Positions 36,055-45,480 of a stretch of DNA of 64,000 nucleotides are shown here, one piece after another; within the stretch, counting starts at the first letter, position 1; every line of letters starts with the position of its first letter. A model generated the notes under the pieces. The model was not told the origin of the DNA. It saw only the letters and a list, made by a program, of their open reading frames with translations, and did no database searches. The DNA is taken from positions 28,796 to 92,795 of the forward strand of contig JAIBJM010000003.1 in assembly GCA_020029535.1 (NCBI GenBank). Direction: 5' to 3'. The position numbers and the translations under genes are program-made. This DNA is from Gammaproteobacteria bacterium. Its GTDB lineage: Bacteria; Pseudomonadota; Gammaproteobacteria; Steroidobacterales; Steroidobacteraceae.

Positions 36055-36918
36055 TTACTTGTCGAAATTGTTCAGCTTGCCTTTCTTGACGTAATCGGTC
36101 ACCGACCCGACATGCCCGCGGCCGTGCGTCGCCTTCTTTTTCGACAGATGCGAAAACATCTGGATGCCAAAGCCGCCGTCCAGGCTGTCCACGATCTGCT
36201 TCTTCCAGGGCCGCCGGACAATCTGCGTAGTGAGACGGCGCGTGGTACGGGGCTGCGTCATGATGTGATCTGCAAGCGTGTATGCACGTTCCAGCAGCTT
36301 CTCCCTCGGCCAGATTTCGTTGACCATCCCGTATTCGAGCGCCTTCTTGGCGTCGATGGCCTGCCCGGTGAGCAGCGCGTAGGCCGCTCGCTTGACGCCG
36401 AGGAGTTCCTGGAAGCAGCTGTGAATGCCGTCACCCGGAACCGCTCCGGTGTCGTAGTGGGGATCGAAGATCACCGCATCGTCGGCACAGATCGTGATGT
36501 CGCACATCAGGGCGAGTTCCGAATGGAACCCGTGACCATTCATGATGCCGATGGTCGGAATCTCCAGATCGTTGACCAGCGAGGCGGCGTTGATCCTGCC
36601 GTCCTTGTAAGCGTACTCGTAGGCCCAATAGGCCAGATCTTCCTGTTCGAGCTTGAATCCCTCTGGATCGATTTGAAACTGGAACTCATCACCCGATCCG
36701 GTGTAGATCAGGATTTCATTCTCGGGATCGGCTCCAACGGTCTTCAACAGCTGACCGACAGCCCGGTGATTTTCAACGCTCAGCTGAACCGGCCCGCCAA
36801 GTGTGTGCGCCTGCGCCACGATGACGCCGTCAGCGCGTCGTTCCAGCTTGTAGTGATTCTTGAATGCTTCTTTGTAATCCTGGAACTTGGGTGTGGGTAC
36901 GAAGTTTTGTAGCGACAC
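36055..36918 (-). CDS. 6-oxocamphor-hydrolase-like crotonase (putative beta-diketone hydrolase)
   Basis: A 287-aa crotonase-superfamily protein. From memory of the 6-oxocamphor hydrolase sequence, it matches well: FDPHYDTGAVPGDGIHSCFQELLGVKR followed by LLTGQAIDAKKALEYGMVNEIW. Residues H132, H154 and D163 fall, with a consistent offset of 9-10, where that enzyme has its catalytic His122, His145 and Asp154. Such enzymes cleave non-enolisable cyclic 1,3-diketones by retro-Claisen reaction without CoA. The equivalent of the oxyanion tryptophan is not conserved. First gene of the E1-E2-ACAD operon. Ordinary enoyl-CoA hydratase/isomerase is an alternative, but the usual two glutamates are absent. 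Confidence 0.75.
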   Translation of the reverse strand: MSLQNFVPTPKFQDYKEAFKNHYKLERRADGVIVAQAHTLGGPVQLSVENHRAVGQLLKTVGADPENEILIYTGSGDEFQFQIDPEGFKLEQEDLAYWAYEYAYKDGRINAASLVNDLEIPTIGIMNGHGFHSELALMCDITICADDAVIFDPHYDTGAVPGDGIHSCFQELLGVKRAAYALLTGQAIDAKKALEYGMVNEIWPREKLLERAYTLADHIMTQPRTTRRLTTQIVRRPWKKQIVDSLDGGFGIQMFSHLSKKKATHGRGHVGSVTDYVKKGKLNNFDK

Positions 36919-37081
36919 GGTTTAGCTCCTATATAGTCAGAATTCGCATGGGTGTACTTGAATGATAGCCTGACCGCAGCGCGAACTGACCGGGGCGTGG
37001 TTGCACTGCAACGTACAGAGAGTGCCTCAGCATGGCCGTCTGGGCTGGCACCAGAGACGGCCACATCAGCGTTTCGTTCCG

Positions 37082-38530
37082 TCACCAACTCGCTGCGATG
37101 TACTTGGATTCCAGATACTCGAGCAAGCCATCGTGAGCGCCCTCGCGCCCTATTCCACTCTGCTTCCAGCCGCCGAAGGGCGCCGCCGGATCCGAAACCA
37201 CGCCACGGTTGATTCCCACCATGCCTGATTCAATGCGTTCGGCCACACGCAAGCCGCGCGCGAGGTTGGATGTATGCACGTAGGAAACGAGCCCGAACTC
37301 GGTAGCATTGGCCAGCTTCACGGCTTCGTCTTCGCCTTCGAACGTCGCAATCGGCGCAACCGGACCGAAGATCTCGTTGCCCAGGATGTGAGCGTCATGG
37401 GCGACACCGGCAAGCACCGTGGGCTCATAGAAGTAGCCGCGCCGCTGCGGGGCGTTGCCGCCGCAAAGCAGCTTCGCTCCCTGGTCCCGGGCCTGCCCGA
37501 CCAGTTCCGCGACCTTGTCGCGAGTATCCGCATTGACCAGGGGACCGAGCTGAACGCCCGCCTCGAGGCCGTGGCCCATCTTCATTGCGCCCATGGCCTT
37601 GGCAAAGCGGCTCGCGAAATCCGCCGCAACGGACTTCTCGACGTAGAAGCGGTTGGCAGCCGTGCAGGACTCTCCACCATTGCGCATCTTGGCGATCATG
37701 GCGCTCGCGACGGCGACGTCCATATCCGCATCGGCAAAAACGATGAACGGCGCATTGCCACCCAACTCCATGGAGCACTTGACTACCTTTTCCGCTGCCT
37801 GCGCGAGCAGCACACGCCCGATTTCCGTGGAACCCGTGAACGAGAGCTTGCGTACGCGTGGATCGTTGAGCATCGCGCCCACCACTTTCGACGCGCGGCG
37901 CGTAGGAACTACGTTGATCACGCCGGCCGGCACGCCCGCCTGTTCGAACAGCGCAGCCATCGCCAGCGCGGTAAGCGGCGTCTCCTTGGCTGGCTTGAGC
38001 ACCACCGTGCATCCGGCGGCGAGAGCGGGGCCGATCTTGCGCGTAGCCATGGCCGCAGGAAAGTTCCAGGGCGTGACGAACACCGCCACACCGATCGGCT
38101 GGCGCAAAACTATGATGCGATTGGCCCCACTGGGCGCTATCGAGATTTCACCGTGGATGCGCACCGCCTCTTCCGCAAACCAGCGCAGAAATTCAGCCGC
38201 ATACACGACTTCGCCCAGCGCCTCGGACAGCGCCTTGCCGCCTTCCAGTGTGATGAGACGCGCCAGGCTCTCCTTATGTTCGATCATGAGATCGAAAGCC
38301 CGCCGCAGGATCTCGCCGCGCACACGCGGCGGCGTAGCGGCCCAGGCAGGTCCGGCGGCATGCGCAGCTTCGACCGCAGCAAGGCCATCCTCAACACTCG
38401 CGTCGGCAACCGATGCGATCGGCTCCTCGGTGCCCGGATCCACCACCTGCAGGCTCGCGCCATCCGACGCGGGCCGCCACTTGCCGCCGATGTAGAGATC
38501 CTTGGGAATCTCAGCAATATCCAACTTCAT
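37082..38530 (-). CDS. Aldehyde dehydrogenase, succinate-semialdehyde dehydrogenase-like
   Basis: A 482-aa NAD(P)-dependent aldehyde dehydrogenase, the length of GabD. Motifs are PWNFPAAMATRKIGPALAAGC, the general base in MELGGNAPFIV, the nucleophile in NGGESCTAANRFYVEKS and a C-terminal PFGGWKQSGIGREGAHDGLLEYLESKY. Semialdehyde preference is suggested by similarity to GabD, not proven. It could link to GABA made by the puu pathway, although it lies 24 kb away, or to an aldehyde from local catabolism. Monocistronic. Confidence 0.85.
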   Translation of the reverse strand: MKLDIAEIPKDLYIGGKWRPASDGASLQVVDPGTEEPIASVADASVEDGLAAVEAAHAAGPAWAATPPRVRGEILRRAFDLMIEHKESLARLITLEGGKALSEALGEVVYAAEFLRWFAEEAVRIHGEISIAPSGANRIIVLRQPIGVAVFVTPWNFPAAMATRKIGPALAAGCTVVLKPAKETPLTALAMAALFEQAGVPAGVINVVPTRRASKVVGAMLNDPRVRKLSFTGSTEIGRVLLAQAAEKVVKCSMELGGNAPFIVFADADMDVAVASAMIAKMRNGGESCTAANRFYVEKSVAADFASRFAKAMGAMKMGHGLEAGVQLGPLVNADTRDKVAELVGQARDQGAKLLCGGNAPQRRGYFYEPTVLAGVAHDAHILGNEIFGPVAPIATFEGEDEAVKLANATEFGLVSYVHTSNLARGLRVAERIESGMVGINRGVVSDPAAPFGGWKQSGIGREGAHDGLLEYLESKYIAASW

Positions 38531-38770
38531 CCGTCCCACGAATGCCTCTACATTGAAAGGTTGAAAGCCTGATCTTAGCGGAAATGTGCCCGCCCGGCAG
38601 CGATGCATGAAGTCGGGTTTCCGACCCGCCCGCAGCGGAGCGGCGGCAGATGCGGCCGGCCGGGCGTCATTGCTCGGCGGGAATCGTCACTGTATCCAAG
38701 GAGCGCGCGGATCTTAACATCGCCGCAACGGACAGCCAATGCGCGGTAGCGACGCACGGCCGGCTGGATC

Positions 38771-38798
38771 CGGGCGGGAGGCGTCAACCTCCCGCCCG
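38771..38798. terminator. Strong hairpin downstream of the TonB receptor gene
   Basis: CGGGCGGGAGG (38771-38781) pairs perfectly with CCTCCCGCCCG (38788-38798) over a 6-base loop. It lies 22 bases beyond the receptor stop codon. The minus strand is not T-rich after it, so it is terminator-like but not classic. Confidence 0.55.
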
Positions 38799-38819
38799 TC
38801 CTGCTTCAGACAAAGACCA

Positions 38820-40943
38820 TCAGAACTCGTACTTCACGCCAACGCCATACCGGGTGTCCGGGTTGACGGTGGCCGGGTAGGCCAGCAGCGTGATGACGTG
38901 GGTCACATACCGTTCACCGGTAAGGTTCTTGCCGTAGGCATAGACCTCCCAGCCCGACGGATGGGCCACGCCGACGCGCGCATCGAGCGAGTCCCAGCCG
39001 TCATTGCCAACCCACGGGTTGTTCTCGGCCGAATAGTAGGACTTGCTTTCCTTGAACCAAGAAAGGTTTGCCTTGAACCTGCGCTGGTTGCCGATGTCGC
39101 CATCGTAGTGAACGTTCACGGAAAACTGCAGTTCGGGAGCCCGGATCAGCTGGTTGCCGGACCGATCAAGGATTGACGTCGCGCTCACCTGCTCGAACAG
39201 CGAGTCATACTCGGTGTTCAGCAGGCTCAGCGAACTGTCGATGCCGAAGCCGCCGCCGAGCAGAATGCTGGTCTCGATCTCGGCACCGTACAACGTGGCG
39301 GAACCGGCGTTGTTGATGACGGTCGTGGCCGGCGCAATGGTCTGGCGGACCTGCAGGTCCTTGAAATCCTCGTAGAACAGCGTCGTGTTCAGGCGGACCC
39401 GGTTGTCAAACAGCTGGCTCTTGGCACCGAGCTCGTAGTTGGTCAGCTTCTCAGGGTTCGCTCCGGGACCGGCCGGCTGGCCGCGGCCCGGAGCGGGGTT
39501 GTAAGCCCCGGCCCGATAGCCCTTCGAGACCGTCGCAAACAGGAAGATGTCTGCATTGAGCTGGTGGCTGAGCCCGATCTTGGGCAGATAGGCATCGTCG
39601 GTCCGGTCGTCGGTGCGGAAGGTCTCTGCCAGCGCGCCAAGCGTGGGGTGCACAAATGCGGGGTACAGGACGCTGAAGTCCTTGTGGTCGCGGTTGTAGC
39701 GCAGACCCATGATGAGTTTCGTGGCATCCGTAACCGCATAATCGAACTGCGCGAACGCCGCCCAGGCCGAGGTCTTGGCTTCATTGTTGAAGAAGTTCGG
39801 CCCTCCGTTGGACTGGGTTTCGTAATCCAGGAACGAGGTGTCCTGGAAGTAGTTCGCACCGGCAATCAGGTTCACCTTTTCGGAGCCGTAGTTGAGCCTC
39901 AACTCCTGGTTCCACTGCTTGTTGCCGAGGTCGCTGAATGTGTAGAAATAAGGAGTCGCCAGCCCCTGACCATCCGTGTCGACGTCGGAGTGAGTCACAA
40001 ACTTGCGGTAGCTGGTGATCGACGTCAGCGTGGTCGAATCGCTGAGGGCGTACTCGGCGGTGACACTGCCACCATACGATTCGCGGTCCGTGTCAACGCC
40101 GGGCTCGAACTCGCTCTCAATCACATCGGGATCACCCACCCCGACGAACAGGCCACCCGTGGCAGTACGAATGGCCTGAAAGTAGTCTTCCGACTTGAAC
40201 GTCGAATAGTCGCCGGCAATTGTCGCCTTGAGAGCACCGGCCGTGATCTCGAGCTTGCCGCGGCCCGTGAAATCATCCTGCTCGCCAACGTCGTTTCCGG
40301 TGTTGGCATTCGTGAAGTAGCCATCGTGCCCCGACTTCACCCCGGACAAGCTGAACCTGACATTGTCACTCACCGGCCCGCCGAAATAGGCCTTCAGCTG
40401 GTTTTCCCCGAAGTTGCCGTAAGAGCCCTCGATGCTGCCCCTGAACTCCTCGGGTGGCGCGCGAGTGATGATGTTGATGGCGCCGCCAGTGGTGTTGCGG
40501 CCGTACAGGGTACCTTGCGGCCCGCGCAGCACCTCGATGCGCTCGACATCGGCGAAATTGAAGAAGGCAGCGTCCGATCGCGGCAGGTAGACGCCGTCCA
40601 GATAGACACCCACCGCGTCCTCGGTACCAATGGGAAGGATCGGGCTGTTGATGCCGCGCAGCGAGATCGTGTTCAGCCCGCCGAAGTTCGCATTGCCGCC
40701 GATCACGAGGCCGGGCACCGAACTCTGCAGGTCCGCGATGCCGGTGATGGTGCGCTGTTCCAGTGTCGATGCGCTCAGCGCTGTGACAGTCACCGGCGCG
40801 CGCTGCAGCGGTTCCGAACGCTTCTGGGCCGTGATGACGACCTCGTCAAGCTGAACGTCGGACGCTGCGTCCTGGGCGTATGTCGCGACCGACAGCGCAA
40901 GCGTCGATAGCGACGCACTCAGCAAATATCTTTTCTTGTTCAT
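38820..40943 (-). CDS. TonB-dependent outer-membrane receptor
   Basis: A 707-aa protein with signal peptide ending ATYAQ, a TonB box-like DEVVITAQK (about residues 33-41), the plug domain (VPGLVIGGNANFGGLNTISLRGINS, RIEVLRGPQGTLYGRNTTGGAINIITR) and a beta-barrel ending in DTRYGVGVKYEF with terminal phenylalanine. It takes up an unknown ligand (siderophore, or a large organic substrate) driven by TonB. It lies between the aldehyde dehydrogenase and the beta-hydroxyacid dehydrogenase; operator-like site C lies upstream. In this accessory setting substrate import is plausible but unproven. Confidence 0.93.
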   Translation of the reverse strand: MNKKRYLLSASLSTLALSVATYAQDAASDVQLDEVVITAQKRSEPLQRAPVTVTALSASTLEQRTITGIADLQSSVPGLVIGGNANFGGLNTISLRGINSPILPIGTEDAVGVYLDGVYLPRSDAAFFNFADVERIEVLRGPQGTLYGRNTTGGAINIITRAPPEEFRGSIEGSYGNFGENQLKAYFGGPVSDNVRFSLSGVKSGHDGYFTNANTGNDVGEQDDFTGRGKLEITAGALKATIAGDYSTFKSEDYFQAIRTATGGLFVGVGDPDVIESEFEPGVDTDRESYGGSVTAEYALSDSTTLTSITSYRKFVTHSDVDTDGQGLATPYFYTFSDLGNKQWNQELRLNYGSEKVNLIAGANYFQDTSFLDYETQSNGGPNFFNNEAKTSAWAAFAQFDYAVTDATKLIMGLRYNRDHKDFSVLYPAFVHPTLGALAETFRTDDRTDDAYLPKIGLSHQLNADIFLFATVSKGYRAGAYNPAPGRGQPAGPGANPEKLTNYELGAKSQLFDNRVRLNTTLFYEDFKDLQVRQTIAPATTVINNAGSATLYGAEIETSILLGGGFGIDSSLSLLNTEYDSLFEQVSATSILDRSGNQLIRAPELQFSVNVHYDGDIGNQRRFKANLSWFKESKSYYSAENNPWVGNDGWDSLDARVGVAHPSGWEVYAYGKNLTGERYVTHVITLLAYPATVNPDTRYGVGVKYEF

Positions 40944-41155
40944 GGCTAGCTACCTTCCTTATCTTGATGTGCCTGTTGGCGGTCGCTTCCATGCAGAGCC
41001 ATCCGTTGACCGGCTGTTGGTTGATGACGTCCAGTCGGACGACACCAAGTCCGTCAATGGTTCCGCCCCCGCTTTGATTCCCCCGACGCTCTCCGGTTAT
41101 TTCCGGACTGCTGACATTTGCAGCATTTCAACAGCGCTGAATCAGGCTGTCATAT

Positions 41156-41172
41156 TGGACTTAATACGTCAA
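41156..41172. promoter_or_regulatory. Operator-like site C (TGGAC-N7-GTCAA) upstream of the TonB receptor
   Basis: TGGAC, seven bases (ttaatac), GTCAA; preceded by T to give TTGGAC, as in site D. It lies about 213 bases upstream of the receptor start, in a 257-bp gap. Confidence 0.5.
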
Positions 41173-41200
41173 ATGAGTCTGGATTGTGGCTCGCAGCAAC

Positions 41201-42085
41201 TCAGTTCAAGCCGGCTTCCTTTCGGGTGATTTCATAGGAAGCACTCCAGTCTGCCTCCTGCATGCCGGCATTGATGCCCGCCTTGAGCTTTCTCTCAACG
41301 ACTGCCCCAACCTCGAGGCTGGTGCCAACTCTTTTCGCGGTGGCAAGCATGAGTTGCACATCTTTCAGGCCGCCGCTCATCACGAAGCCGCCTCTGCCAG
41401 CGAAGTCCCTGGATCGGATCTTTTCTGCATACATCTTGAGTGTCGGGTTGCCAAAGACGCCTTGTTGATAGAAATCGACGAGGTGCTGCAGAGGAAGTCC
41501 ACACTTTTCCGCGAGCACATAGGCTTCGCCCATCACTTCCAGGAATGCCACCGCGCTGAAGTTGATGCACAGCTTCAGACAGTTGGCAACGCTTGGGCGA
41601 CCGGAAATTACATTTACCTTTTGGGCATAGGTGCGACAAACAGGAGTAACCAGCTCAATTGCCTGCGGATCGCCAGCGAGATAGGTCGCCAACTGTCCGG
41701 TAGCAGCAGCCTCAGGCCGACCCACGACCGGACCCGAGACATAGTGCGATCCATGTTTTCGGTGCAGTTCTTCAAGACGGTCTGCACATTCAGGCGATAT
41801 GGTCGTCACGCATACATGGACCGCGCCTTTCTTCATGCCCGCCAGAATGCCGTTCCCGGCCTGCACGACATCAAGAATCGACTGGTCATCCATCAAGCTG
41901 GTAATCACCACATCCGCCGCGCTTGCTGCTTCCCTGGCTGATCCGGCTGCCTTGGCCCCCTCTGCGACGAGCGGTTCCATCTTTGATGCAGTCCGATTCC
42001 AGACTGCCAGCTCAAAGCCACCCTTCAACACGCAGTGCGCGATTCCCGATCCCATGTTGCCAAGACCAATGAACGCAACTTTCAT
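41201..42085 (-). CDS. Beta-hydroxyacid dehydrogenase (3-hydroxyisobutyrate dehydrogenase family)
   Basis: A 294-aa NAD(P)-dependent dehydrogenase. The dinucleotide motif is FIGLGNMGSGIA (residues 5-16), the substrate motif is GPVVGRPEAAATGQLA, and the catalytic lysine lies in NCLKLCINF. Members oxidise 3-hydroxy acids such as 3-hydroxyisobutyrate, tartronate semialdehyde partners or gamma-hydroxybutyrate. It is a paralogue of the 49134-50021 gene. Divergent from the thiolase, with operator site D between. Confidence 0.85.
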   Translation of the reverse strand: MKVAFIGLGNMGSGIAHCVLKGGFELAVWNRTASKMEPLVAEGAKAAGSAREAASAADVVITSLMDDQSILDVVQAGNGILAGMKKGAVHVCVTTISPECADRLEELHRKHGSHYVSGPVVGRPEAAATGQLATYLAGDPQAIELVTPVCRTYAQKVNVISGRPSVANCLKLCINFSAVAFLEVMGEAYVLAEKCGLPLQHLVDFYQQGVFGNPTLKMYAEKIRSRDFAGRGGFVMSGGLKDVQLMLATAKRVGTSLEVGAVVERKLKAGINAGMQEADWSASYEITRKEAGLN

Positions 42086-42127
42086 GAACTACTCCCCGAC
42101 ACGGCGACGGACCGCCATATATTGAGT

Positions 42128-42144
42128 TGGACAAATCATGTCAA
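42128..42144. promoter_or_regulatory. Operator-like site D (TGGAC-N7-GTCAA) between the dehydrogenase and thiolase genes
   Basis: TGGAC, seven bases (aaatcat), GTCAA, then G. It lies 43 bases from the 42085 start and 190 bases from the 42334 start, so it could regulate both. The CATGTCAAG end is identical to site B. Confidence 0.5.
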
Positions 42145-42333
42145 GATGATCGTAAGCCGCGAGGTTTTTGGCGTATGATCCCGCCGGTTTTGTAGCACGT
42201 GTGATCGGCCCGGTACACAGTGTGGCCATCCACCTGAAGACTTCCGCGAGGGTCCGCGGGCGTTCATCGAGAAACGACCGCCCCGCTGGCGCGGACGATG
42301 ACTGACCCGATTAGACCTTCTGGAGATCCACTG

Positions 42334-43518
42334 ATGACCGATGCCCTGATTGTCTCCACCGCTCGCACACCGATCGGCCGCGCCTACCGCGGAGCGCTGA
42401 ACGACATCCGCTCGCCCACGCTGATGGCGCACGCAATTCGTCACGCCGTCGGACGCGCCGGGATCGATGCCGCGGAAGTCGACGATGTGGTCATCGGCAC
42501 GGTGTTGTCGGCCGGTTCCGCGGGCATGAACCTCGCGCGCAACGCACTGCTCGCGGCCGGATTGCCGGTGACGGTGCCTGGCCAGACGATGGACCGGCAA
42601 TGCTCGTCGGGGCTGATGGCCATTGCCACCGCCGCCAAGCAGATCGCCATCGATGGCATGCGGGTCGCGGTGGCTGGCGGTCAGGAGAACATCAGCGCGC
42701 TGCAGACACCGTACATGGAATGGGCGCGTCGGGAAACCGACGACAATGTGATTCACGCGGTACCCACCGCTTACATGTCAATGCTTGAGACTGCGGAGTT
42801 TGTCGCGAAGAAATACCGCATCACGCGCGAGACACAGGATCTGTACTCGCTCGAGTCGCAACGCCGCACGGCGGCGGCGCAACAGGCCGGCAGGTTCGAC
42901 GCTGAAATTGTGCCAATCACGGCAACGATGACGGTGAAGGACAAGCAGACGGGCGCCATCAGTCACCGCTCCGTTACGCTTGACCGGGACGAAGGCAACC
43001 GGCCGGACACCACACTGGAAGGACTGGCGACGTTGAAGCCCGTCATTGATGGCGGTGTCATCACCGCCGGCAATGCCAGCCAGCTGTCCGACGGCGCCTC
43101 TGCCTGCGTGTTGATGCATGAGAAGGTTGCCGCCGCGCGCGGCATCGCGCCGCTCGGCCGCTACCTCGGCATCGCGGTGGCGGGTTGCGCACCGGAAGAA
43201 ATGGGTATCGGCCCCGTGTACGCGATTCCCAAGCTCCTGCGCCAGCACGGACTCAGCACCGATGACATCGGACTATGGGAACTCAACGAGGCTTTCGCCG
43301 TACAAGTCGTCTACTGTCGCGATTTCCTCGGCATCGACTCCGGGCGCCTCAACGTCAATGGCGGCGGCATCTCGATCGGCCATCCCTACGGCATGACGGG
43401 CGCGCGACAGGTCGGTCACGCGCTGATCGAAGGCCGCCGGCGCGGCGCGCGGCACGTGGTGATCACGATGTGCGTGGGTGGCGGCATGGGTGCCGCAGGT
43501 TTATTCGAAGTACTTTGA
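42334..43518 (+). CDS. Thiolase family protein (acetyl-CoA C-acyltransferase)
   Basis: A 394-aa thiolase. The acyl-accepting cysteine is C90 in [10 protein letters not shown], the catalytic histidine is in [19 protein letters not shown], and the second cysteine is in [11 protein letters not shown]. It cleaves 3-ketoacyl-CoA with CoA, or condenses in reverse. GGAG lies eight bases before the ATG at 42334. Followed 12 bp later by a 3-hydroxyacyl-CoA dehydrogenase. The [10 protein letters not shown] form, instead of GHPxGASG, is typical of some degradative thiolases. Confidence 0.93.
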   Translation: MTDALIVSTARTPIGRAYRGALNDIRSPTLMAHAIRHAVGRAGIDAAEVDDVVIGTVLSAGSAGMNLARNALLAAGLPVTVPGQTMDRQCSSGLMAIATAAKQIAIDGMRVAVAGGQENISALQTPYMEWARRETDDNVIHAVPTAYMSMLETAEFVAKKYRITRETQDLYSLESQRRTAAAQQAGRFDAEIVPITATMTVKDKQTGAISHRSVTLDRDEGNRPDTTLEGLATLKPVIDGGVITAGNASQLSDGASACVLMHEKVAAARGIAPLGRYLGIAVAGCAPEEMGIGPVYAIPKLLRQHGLSTDDIGLWELNEAFAVQVVYCRDFLGIDSGRLNVNGGGISIGHPYGMTGARQVGHALIEGRRRGARHVVITMCVGGGMGAAGLFEVL

Positions 43519-43530
43519 GGTCAAGCGATC

Positions 43531-44373
43531 ATGGAAAAAATCGGCGTCGTCGGTGCAGGGTTGATGGGATCGGAGATCGCTCTCGTGTTCGCGCTCGCGG
43601 GCCACGAGGTGCTGCTGGCGGACCGCACGGAGGCCGACGCGGCGGCCGGGATCGAGCGACTCGTGGGCGTGCTGAAAAAGGCGGTGGAGCGCGGCTTCCA
43701 GACCCGCGAGGCGGCGGATGCTGCTCTCAAGCGCATTCGCGCAACGGCAGATCTCGGCACGTTCAAGGACTGCGATCTCGTCACTGAAGCGGTGTTCGAG
43801 GACCTCGCTGTCAAATCGGCCGTGCTGGCGCAGCTCGACGCAGCGTGCAAGCCGGACTGCATCATCGCCACCAATACCTCAACCATCCCGATTTCAACGC
43901 TGGCAGGGACCGTGTCCGAAACACGCCGGGCACGGTTCATCGGTACCCATTACTTTTCGCCGGTTTCGCGCATGCGTCTGGTCGAGGTGATCCCGGCGTT
44001 CGGAACCAGCGACGCGACCTTCGAGTTTGCCCAACGGCTGTGCACCGGCGCCGGCAAGACGCCGATACGCGTGAAGGACGTCGCGGGATTCGCAGTCAAC
44101 CGTGTTCTGCACGCGTTCATGATCGAGGCCGTACGACTCGTCGAGGAAGGCGTGGCAACTCCGGAGGACATCGATACCGCGTGTCGACTCGGCCTCGGCC
44201 ATCCAATGGGACCGTTTGAGCTGATGGACGCAACCACTTCGAGCCTGTGCTTGCAAGCGCAGGAAATCATGCAGGAAGCCTACGGCGAGCGATTCCGGCC
44301 ACGCCCGCTGCTGAAGCAGCGTGTGCGGGCGGGCTTCGTCGGCGGCCGCAAGGCCCGCGGCTGGCGCCGCTGA
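43531..44373 (+). CDS. 3-hydroxyacyl-CoA dehydrogenase
   Basis: A 280-aa NAD-dependent dehydrogenase. The nucleotide motif is GVVGAGLMGSEIA (residues 5-17), the catalytic loop includes TSTIPISTLA and GTHYFSPVSRMRLVEVI, with the active histidine in GTHYF, and GFAVNRVLHAFMIEAVRL begins the C-terminal domain. It oxidises 3-hydroxyacyl-CoA for the thiolase just upstream. Likely an operon. A 3-hydroxybutyryl-CoA specificity is common but not proven. Confidence 0.93.
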   Translation: MEKIGVVGAGLMGSEIALVFALAGHEVLLADRTEADAAAGIERLVGVLKKAVERGFQTREAADAALKRIRATADLGTFKDCDLVTEAVFEDLAVKSAVLAQLDAACKPDCIIATNTSTIPISTLAGTVSETRRARFIGTHYFSPVSRMRLVEVIPAFGTSDATFEFAQRLCTGAGKTPIRVKDVAGFAVNRVLHAFMIEAVRLVEEGVATPEDIDTACRLGLGHPMGPFELMDATTSSLCLQAQEIMQEAYGERFRPRPLLKQRVRAGFVGGRKARGWRR

Positions 44374-44383
44374 GGTCAGCCAG

Positions 44384-44833
44384 TCAGAGCTGTATCCACG
44401 GGCGCCACCACGGAATGCCAGTCAGAATGATCAGCCACGTGATGCCGTAGAAGATCAGCGCACGCCGGGCTCGCGCAGCATCGACGCGAGCCCGGCGCAC
44501 CAGCACCGAAGCAATGTGCACGGCGATGAAAGCCGCGACCATCATGAGGGGATGCACCACAGCCAGAAAATACGCCTGCGAACCCACCGGCAGCGGTGTA
44601 TCGGTACTGGCAACAACGAGCGTGGTGAGCGGACTGAGCGCCAGATAGAGCGCGGCGCCCATCAACACCTGGATGTCGACCGAAATGCTGAAGAAGCGGG
44701 CCAGGCGGGCTACGCCCGTATCCCACGGCCTGCCCGTGCGCAACCGCGTGACGGCACAGAACAGAACCGCAAAGCCGATGACGATGACGACCCATCGCCA
44801 TCCGTTGTGGGCGATCAGCACCCAGCGGTACAT
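44384..44833 (-). CDS. Small membrane protein, possible cytochrome-b-like
   Basis: A 149-aa protein with about four hydrophobic helices (WRWVVIVIGFAVLFCAV, VLMGAALYLALSPL, HPLMMVAAFIAVHIASVLV, FYGITWLIILTGI). Histidines in the first and third helices (HNGWRW, HPLM...VHIA) could ligate haem, as in cytochrome b561-like families, but this is only suggestive. Ends 10 bp from the dehydrogenase gene on the opposite strand. It ends a four-gene operon with two DUF6644-like membrane proteins and a DUF6152-like protein. Confidence 0.72.
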   Translation of the reverse strand: MYRWVLIAHNGWRWVVIVIGFAVLFCAVTRLRTGRPWDTGVARLARFFSISVDIQVLMGAALYLALSPLTTLVVASTDTPLPVGSQAYFLAVVHPLMMVAAFIAVHIASVLVRRARVDAARARRALIFYGITWLIILTGIPWWRPWIQL

Positions 44834-44864
44834 TCGGTACTCTGCAGCGCCGCCAACGTCCCCA

Positions 44865-45413
44865 TCAGGTAAAGCCGATATAGCGCCCCGCCGTGATCAC
44901 GGCGATCCAGATCAGTATGGACAGGGCCGATATGACCTTTGCGAGTCGCGAGGCTTCAATACCCGGTCCCCATGCCTCTATGTCCAGGAACACACCGAGA
45001 CGGAACCACAGCGCATTCAGACCTGCGATCAGGATCAGCAGCATCTTGATGCGAAAGGCGATATTGAACAGGTAAGACGCCGGATTGTGGCAAACGAAAA
45101 AGATGCCGGTGATTACGTTGATGCCGAAACCGACGAACGCCAGCGGCAGCAGTCGATGCAGCGGGGCGAGCGGCACGGCGCGCGCAAACCCGAGCACCCG
45201 CAGATCGATTGCGCCGACGATGCCGATCAGCAGGGTCATGCCGAGGAAATGCATCGACTCGAGGAAGGGAAAGGCCCAGCTGCTGGCGCGGACCCAAGCC
45301 CCTATCGGCGTATCGTGCAAAAATGTCACGAACGGATGAGGATCTACCTGCCCTGCCACGTTCTGAGCAATGACATCCACGGCACCAACCGCCGTTACCA
45401 ATAAATCACCCAT
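44865..45413 (-). CDS. DUF6644-like membrane protein, copy 1
   Basis: A 182-aa membrane protein with about four helices. It contains FLESMHFLGMTLLIGIVGAIDLRVLGFAR and FGINVITGIFFVCHNPASY. The segment IDLRVLG also occurs in the next gene (45481-45978), and both align through the middle of the protein, so they are tandem paralogues. The function is unknown. I recall similar proteins in clusters with DUF6152-like proteins, which fits the neighbouring gene at 46024. Confidence 0.75.
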   Translation of the reverse strand: MGDLLVTAVGAVDVIAQNVAGQVDPHPFVTFLHDTPIGAWVRASSWAFPFLESMHFLGMTLLIGIVGAIDLRVLGFARAVPLAPLHRLLPLAFVGFGINVITGIFFVCHNPASYLFNIAFRIKMLLILIAGLNALWFRLGVFLDIEAWGPGIEASRLAKVISALSILIWIAVITAGRYIGFT

Positions 45414-45480
45414 TGAATTTAACGCTCCTCAGATCCATCGGGACGCTGCTTTGCTATCCGCCAGCTGCAGGAACCAACCC

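Noticed and set aside
36919..36960. A further copy of the TGKAC-N7-GTCAA motif upstream of the 36-kb operon
   Set aside because: TGTAC is present but the second half reads ATAGC, three or more mismatches, so I did not count it.
39564..40910. Long plus-strand frame opposite the TonB receptor
   Set aside because: Shadow of the receptor gene; no membrane or enzyme signature.
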